Assembly (NCBI RefSeq): GCF_003383095.1
Contig: NZ_PSYW01000004.1
Location: 1 to 64,000, forward strand
DNA length: 64,000 bases
Reading direction: 5' to 3'
Source: Haloferax sp. Atlit-12N
Lineage (GTDB): Archaea; Halobacteriota; Halobacteria; Halobacteriales; Haloferacaceae
The notes under the pieces are model-generated. The model was not told where the DNA came from, did no database searches, and saw only the letters and a list, made by a program, of their open reading frames with translations. This document shows, piece after piece, positions 60,439-64,000 of this stretch (position 1 is the stretch's first letter; the number at the start of each line of letters is the position of its first letter). The position numbers were made by a program, and so were the translations under genes.

Positions 60439-61316
60439 GCGATGACGACCCGAGCGCCGACGACCGAGAGGTAGGCGACCCCCGAGCCGACGGCGGAACG
60501 CCGACCATCGAGTCGGTCGCCGCCGAGTGCGAGACGGTCGACGCCGTCGTCGGTGACCGCGTCGAAGGCGTCGTCACCGTGACGCTGAACCGCCCCGACG
60601 CGCGGAACGCGCTCAACGCGACGCTCCGGGCAGAACTCAAGCGCGTCCTCGACGCCATCGAAGAGAGCAGCGCCCGCGTCGTCGTCCTCACCGGCTCCGA
60701 CGAGGCGAAGGCGTTCGTCGCCGGCGCGGACGTAACAGAGCTCCGCGAGCGCGATATGCTCGAACAGCGCGAGGCGAGCAAGCGCCCGCGAGTGTACGAG
60801 CGCGTCGACGACCTCCGACAACCGGTCATCGCCCGCGTGAACGGCCACGCCCTCGGCGGCGGCTGTGAACTGATGCAGGCCTGCGACGTGCGCATCGCCC
60901 ACGAGCGGGCGAAACTCGGCCAACCCGAAATCAACCTCGGCATCATGCCCGGCGGGGGCGGCACCCAGCGACTCGCGCGCCTCGTCGGCGAGGGCCACGC
61001 CATGCGACTCATCCTGACGGGTGAGCTCATCTCCGCCGAGGAGGCCGCAGACATCGGCCTCGTAGAGGAAGTCCACGGCGACGATACCTTCGACGACCGG
61101 GTGTACGAACTCGCCGAGCTGATGGCGACGAAGAGCCCTGTGGCCCTGGAGTTCGCCAAGAAGGCCGTCAAGGCCGCGTCGCGGACGGACCTCGAACAGG
61201 GCATCGAGTACGAGGCGGAGCTGTTCGTCCAACTGTTCGGCTCGCCAGACAAGGACGAGGGTATCGACGCGTTCTTCGAGGACCGCGAACCCGAATGGCA
61301 CGAGCGCGAGCGATAG
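60435..61316 (+). CDS. paaF: Enoyl-CoA hydratase (PaaF-like)
   Basis: This 293-aa crotonase has a 30-residue acidic tail and then the crotonase core. The oxyanion hole is KAFVAGADVTELRERD near 95; both catalytic Glu are present in HALGGGCELMQACDV near 142 and QPEINLGIMPGGGGTQRL near 163, so it is a true hydratase, unlike the PaaG-like protein at 41540. It would hydrate 2,3-didehydroadipyl-CoA in the paa route. It follows the dehydrogenase with a 4-nt overlap. Confidence 0.9.
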   Translation: MSDDDPSADDREVGDPRADGGTPTIESVAAECETVDAVVGDRVEGVVTVTLNRPDARNALNATLRAELKRVLDAIEESSARVVVLTGSDEAKAFVAGADVTELRERDMLEQREASKRPRVYERVDDLRQPVIARVNGHALGGGCELMQACDVRIAHERAKLGQPEINLGIMPGGGGTQRLARLVGEGHAMRLILTGELISAEEAADIGLVEEVHGDDTFDDRVYELAELMATKSPVALEFAKKAVKAASRTDLEQGIEYEAELFVQLFGSPDKDEGIDAFFEDREPEWHERER

Positions 61317-61332
61317 ACGCCTTCGCCCGCTC

Positions 61333-61359
61333 GTTCGAACTGCTCGAACGGCTTCGAAC
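61333..61359. promoter_or_regulatory. GTTCGAAC repeat cluster 1
   Basis: GTTCGAAC (61333), GCTCGAAC (61342) and CTTCGAAC (61352) start 9 and 10 bases apart, just after the enoyl-CoA hydratase stop. This is a possible regulator-binding cluster. Confidence 0.4.
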
Positions 61360-61740
61360 CACCGTGACCGCCCGGCGAGAACTCGCAGCGCAGGCACGAG
61401 CGCTAGTTTCACGCCGTGAACACGTCTTCGGGAGCGGCCCGCCTGCGAGCGAGGCCGAATCGGGGGCGCAACGGCGGTAGACCAAGCGTTCCGTCCTTTC
61501 GAACGCGAATCCGTAATCGAGTGACGCCGCCGTGTCGGCAGTCGCTATCGAGACCGTCTCGCGTTCGAACCGAACACCGGGTCTCGAATCACCGATAAAC
61601 GGCGGTTTCGGGACGAACGAGGCCCAGCGACGACGTATCCTCCCCACAGGACAGCAGACTGACGGTTCGTCTCCCACGCCACACTCCGTGACAGGTGTAA
61701 TTTTGTAATTACTCGCGTTCCCACCGCGACAGTCTACAAT

Positions 61741-61760
61741 GATATAATAAGTATATAACC
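61741..61760 (+). promoter_or_regulatory. Orphan TATA-rich promoter
   Basis: The stretch contains overlapping TATAATA and TATATAA elements and would drive transcription from about 61770-61780 in a region with no gene, then antisense to the IclR gene. The A/T-rich box could also act leftward. The adjacent GTTCGAGC/GTTCGAAC pair at 61768 overlaps the expected start site. Confidence 0.45.
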
Positions 61761-61767
61761 ACAATAT

Positions 61768-61784
61768 GTTCGAGCAGTTCGAAC
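61768..61784. promoter_or_regulatory. GTTCGAAC repeat pair 2
   Basis: GTTCGAGC (61768-61775) and GTTCGAAC (61777-61784) start 9 bases apart, directly downstream of the TATA-rich stretch. The position suggests repression. Confidence 0.5.
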
Positions 61785-61868
61785 AGCAATCGTTGGGATT
61801 GAATCGTCGTCTCAGAACCTCGAAAGCGTGAATCTCGGAGTTCGTACGAGAGAACGTCCGCTGAATAA

Positions 61869-61885
61869 GTTCGAAAGGTTCGAAC
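61869..61885. promoter_or_regulatory. GTTCGAAC repeat pair 3
   Basis: GTTCGAAA (61869-61876) and GTTCGAAC (61878-61885) start 9 bases apart, about 45 nt beyond the 3' end of the IclR gene. Confidence 0.45.
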
Positions 61886-61929
61886 GAACGTTCCGCATAC
61901 TCGGTTCGCCGGCGGGACGAGACACCGGG

Positions 61930-62697
61930 TCAGGAGAAGTTGAGGTTGATCTCGACCTCGTTAGCCGCGCCGAGGAGGAGGTCCGCGAGGTCGCCGGTCA
62001 GTCGGTCACCCCGAAGCCGGTTCGAGGGCCCCGAGATGCTTATCGCCCCGACGGGGTGGCCCTCGTTGTCGGTGACGGCGACGCCGACGGCGTGGAGTTT
62101 CGGGACGATTTCCTCACGATTGAGCGCGAACCCGCGCTTACGAATCGTCGCCAGCTCCTCGAAGAGCGCGTCCGAGTCGGTTATCGTCTGCGGCGTCTTC
62201 GCCGGGAGACCGTGTCGGTCGACGATGTCGCGGACGCGCTCGTCCGGGAACGCCGACAGGATGGCCTTGCCCGCGGCGAGTTGGTGGAGGTACGAGCGCG
62301 TCCCCTCCCGCGCTGGCGTCCGGACCGAGTGCGCGCCGGCCGCGCCGTAGAGGTGGAACCCGCGGCCCTGCTCTTCCGTGACGCACCACACTTTCTCGCC
62401 GGTCTGCTCGGCGAGTTCGTCCAGTTTCGGCTTGGCCACCTCGTACAGCTGGTGCTGGTTGCGCGCGTAGATGCCGAAGTCGAGGAGCCGAAGGCCGACC
62501 CGGTAGCCGTCGTCGTCAGGAACGACGAACCCCTCGCGTTCGAGCGTCTTCAGATGCCGGTGGACCGTGCTCTTGGCCAACCCGAGCTCCGAGGCGAGCC
62601 CCGTCGGCCCCATCGGCCCCCCTGATTTGAGCTGTTCGAGGATACCGAGCGACGTGGCGGCCGTCGTCACCGGTCGGCGCTGTTCGTCGTCTGTCAT
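61930..62697 (-). CDS. IclR-family transcriptional regulator
   Basis: This 255-aa regulator starts at ATG 62697 (MTDDEQRRPVTTAATSLGIL); GTG 62700 just before it is possible. The N-terminal winged helix-turn-helix has GPTGLASELGLAKSTVHRHLKTL (about 31-53). The C-terminal IclR effector domain has SYLHQLAAGKAILSAFPDE near 135 and AVGVAVTDNEGHPVGAISIS near 204. IclR proteins often control aromatic-acid catabolism. Its own upstream region carries GTTCGAAC repeats, and more flank its 3' end, so autoregulation and control of the EthD/ThDP genes are likely. Confidence 0.93.
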   Translation of the reverse strand: MTDDEQRRPVTTAATSLGILEQLKSGGPMGPTGLASELGLAKSTVHRHLKTLEREGFVVPDDDGYRVGLRLLDFGIYARNQHQLYEVAKPKLDELAEQTGEKVWCVTEEQGRGFHLYGAAGAHSVRTPAREGTRSYLHQLAAGKAILSAFPDERVRDIVDRHGLPAKTPQTITDSDALFEELATIRKRGFALNREEIVPKLHAVGVAVTDNEGHPVGAISISGPSNRLRGDRLTGDLADLLLGAANEVEINLNFS

Positions 62698-62721
62698 CAC
62701 CTATCTTCGGTGTTCATTCGT

Positions 62722-62729
62722 GATAAATC
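62722..62729 (-). promoter_or_regulatory. TATA box of the IclR gene
   Basis: Read on the minus strand it is GATTTATC, 25-32 nt before ATG 62697. The GTTCGAAC pair at 62732-62748 lies immediately upstream, over the expected TFB-recognition element. Confidence 0.5.
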
Positions 62730-62731
62730 TT

Positions 62732-62790
62732 GTTCGAACAGTTCGAACGGCAGTTCCACTCGTTCGAACGACTCTGACGGCCGCTCGAAC
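62732..62790. promoter_or_regulatory. GTTCGAAC operator array between iclR and the EthD gene
   Basis: Half sites start at 62732 and 62741 (GTTCGAAC, 9 bases apart), 62762 (GTTCGAAC) and 62783 (GCTCGAAC). They sit in the divergent promoter region between iclR and the gene at 62841, the expected location for IclR binding. Confidence 0.6.
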
Positions 62791-62840
62791 CGCGAATCGG
62801 CGATAGAGCAAAGTATCGTCCGATTGGATAGCAGACGTGC

Positions 62841-63161
62841 ATGATTAAATTGGTGAATATGCTCGTCCGGGACGACGACTACACGCACGAGGAGTTCGTC
62901 GAGCGGTGGCGGGGGAGCCACGCGGACCTCGCAAGAGAGCTTCCGGGACTCGTGAAGTACGCGACGAGCGTCCCGACCGACCCCGAGCGGTCCGAGTACG
63001 ACGGCATCGTCGAACTCTACTTCGAGGACATGGCAGCCCTGAAGGCGGCGTTCGACTCCGAGGCTGGCCAGCGCGTGAACGCCGACGCGGCGTCGTTCGC
63101 CGACATGGAACGGGGACCGACGCTCTACGTCGAAGAGACGGTCCACCTCGACAGGTCCTGA
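62841..63161 (+). CDS. EthD/dimeric alpha-beta barrel protein
   Basis: A 106-aa protein with the EthD-type ferredoxin-like barrel. It begins MIKLVNMLVRDDDYTHEEFV and has ERWRGSHADLARELPGLVKY (about 21-40), where the W..H pattern is conserved. EthD proteins assist in degradation of ethers and aromatics, often as dimers without cofactors; some relatives are isomerases. It is divergent from iclR and followed 4 nt later by the ThDP enzyme, so it is probably part of the same regulated operon. Function not assigned. Confidence 0.85.
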   Translation: MIKLVNMLVRDDDYTHEEFVERWRGSHADLARELPGLVKYATSVPTDPERSEYDGIVELYFEDMAALKAAFDSEAGQRVNADAASFADMERGPTLYVEETVHLDRS

Positions 63162-63165
63162 ACCC

Positions 63166-64000
63166 ATGAACACGAGCGAACGACTCGTCGAGAGCCTCGA
63201 ACGGCTCGGCGTCGAGCGAATCTTCGGCTACCCCGGCGGCCGCGTCATCGAACTGTTCGACCTGCTGCCCGAGTCGGACATCGACCTCGTGCGCCCCCGC
63301 GACGAGCGCGAAGCGAGCGTCATGGCCGAGATGCACGGTCGGCTGACGGGCGAACCGGGCGTCCTCGCCGGGCAGGGGCCGTGGATAGGGAGCCTCGGCC
63401 TCATCGGACAGATGGAAGCGCGCCTCGCCTCGTCGCCGATGGTCACCATCACCGAGGCCTCCGAGCGCGGGAACTACTCGACGCTCGCGCCCTACCAGCA
63501 GTCCCGCGGCGACTACGGCGGCCTCGAACTCCCGAAAATTCTCGACGCCGTGACGAAGGAACACTGGTTCCCGCGGACGCCGACCGAGACGGTTCGGAGC
63601 CTCCAACTCGCGTTCAAACACGCCGTCGCGGGTCGCCCCGGCCCGACGGCCGTCATCCTCGACGGCGACGCCGTCACCGAGGCGTTCCCCGACGAGTCCG
63701 TGCCGCCGGTCTGGGACGACGAGACGCAGACCAGAACGTGGACCGCCGCGCCGACGGCGCGCGACGTCGCAGCCGCCGCCGAGGCGCTCGAAGCGGCCGA
63801 GCGACCGGTCATCGTCTCGGGCAACGGCGTCCACGCGTCGGGCGCGTACGACGAACTCGCGGCGGTCGCCGAGGCCTACGAGGCGGCCGTCGTCACCTCC
63901 TACCTCGGGAAATCGACGTTCCCCGAGACGCACCGCCTCGCCGGCGGCGTCATTGGCTCGTTCGGTCACGAGGGCGCGAACCGACTCGTCAGCGAGGCCG
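63166..64000 (+). CDS. Thiamine-diphosphate-dependent enzyme, N-terminal part
   Basis: The gene is cut by the right edge; 278 residues are visible. It starts MNTSERLVESLERLGVERIF, the usual start of acetolactate synthase/benzoylformate decarboxylase-type proteins. The N-terminal ThDP domain has YPGGRVIELFDLL near 20 and PRDEREASVMAEMHGRLTGE near 43, where the Glu in DERE corresponds to the cofactor-activating Glu. The central domain begins near 185 (RDVAAAAEALEAAERPVIVSG). The C-terminal ThDP domain is outside. Acetolactate synthase, a decarboxylase or an aldolase-like enzyme are all possible. Confidence 0.88.
   Translation, partial: MNTSERLVESLERLGVERIFGYPGGRVIELFDLLPESDIDLVRPRDEREASVMAEMHGRLTGEPGVLAGQGPWIGSLGLIGQMEARLASSPMVTITEASERGNYSTLAPYQQSRGDYGGLELPKILDAVTKEHWFPRTPTETVRSLQLAFKHAVAGRPGPTAVILDGDAVTEAFPDESVPPVWDDETQTRTWTAAPTARDVAAAAEALEAAERPVIVSGNGVHASGAYDELAAVAEAYEAAVVTSYLGKSTFPETHRLAGGVIGSFGHEGANRLVSEA

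Larger units (their letters stand above)
61317..61929. other. Long intergenic region with TATA boxes and GTTCGAAC repeats
   Basis: This region of about 610 bases has no convincing gene. It holds TATA-rich DNA at 61741-61760 and three sites of 9-bp-phased GTTCGAAC-like half sites. A minus-strand reading frame spans part of it but crosses the enoyl-CoA hydratase gene antisense and shows no domain. Confidence 0.55.

Noticed and set aside
61168-61764. Minus-strand open frame of 198 codons after the enoyl-CoA hydratase
   Set aside because: Half of it is antisense to the hydratase; it is Arg/Ser-rich with no domain.
1-64000. CRISPR arrays, rRNA genes and complete tRNA genes
   Set aside because: I looked for regularly spaced direct repeats and for rRNA or tRNA signatures and saw none.

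Overview
The window is a chromosome-like segment of a halophilic archaeon, most likely Haloferax or a close haloarchaeal relative. The reasons are high GC coding DNA, strongly acidic proteins, twin-arginine lipoproteins ending in a lipobox Cys, HTH_10 (Bat-like) regulators, UspA tandems, haloarchaeal gene neighbourhoods, and TATA boxes about 25 nt upstream of start codons, as expected for leaderless transcripts. The genus is an inference.

Layout. 1-272 is the start of superoxide dismutase (minus strand). 568-6015 is a compact class II lanthipeptide locus: an ABC-2 exporter pair, a 59-aa Cys/Thr/Ser-rich precursor, a hairpin plus T-tract, and a 1049-aa LanM. 6028-13504 is a coiled-coil gene divergent from the phosphate-uptake operon pstSCAB plus an AbrB-PhoU regulator. 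13533-22018 holds assorted metabolism: a PPOX-fold protein, a phytoene-desaturase-like flavoprotein, a lipoprotein, a membrane protein, a class V aminotransferase, a HypE-like protein, and the cobalamin genes cbiA and cobA. 22068-28713 is a six-gene, tightly overlapping minus-strand operon: a CUT1-type ABC transporter followed by a family III CoA-transferase and a LeuA-like Claisen enzyme. 28890-36127 contains housekeeping and hypothetical genes.

36128-38948 is AT-rich and foreign-looking. It is bounded by two short elements with GGCTCTGTTGAAA-type inverted repeats, and the pair is flanked by a perfect 8-bp direct repeat (AGAAATAA). It therefore looks like a 2.8-kb IS6-type composite mobile unit without a transposase. 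It carries a nucleotidyltransferase/HEPN (MNT-HepT-like) toxin-antitoxin pair and a small membrane protein. 38949-41538 is a mixed accessory stretch.

41540-61316 is a nearly complete phenylacetyl-CoA catabolic island. It encodes ring activation (PaaK), the epoxidase (PaaA, B, C, D and a separate zinc-ribbon PaaD tail), the epoxide isomerase (PaaG), split PaaZ functions (MaoC hydratase and aldehyde dehydrogenase), beta-oxidation (PaaF- and PaaH-like), an SCPx-type thiolase with an HMG-CoA-synthase-like/DUF35 partner, two hotdog thioesterases, a VOC protein, an LLM oxidoreductase, and a Liv-type importer with a LivH-LivM fusion. No PaaE reductase is present. The right end (61317-64000) has an IclR regulator surrounded by 9-bp-phased GTTCGAAC repeats, an EthD-like protein and the start of a thiamine-diphosphate enzyme.

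The two most interesting systems are the lanthipeptide locus (three-Cys cyclase zinc site, substituted dehydratase motif, attenuator) and the 8-bp-TSD composite unit carrying the MNT/HEPN pair. All functional calls are from reading motifs and context. No database search was run.
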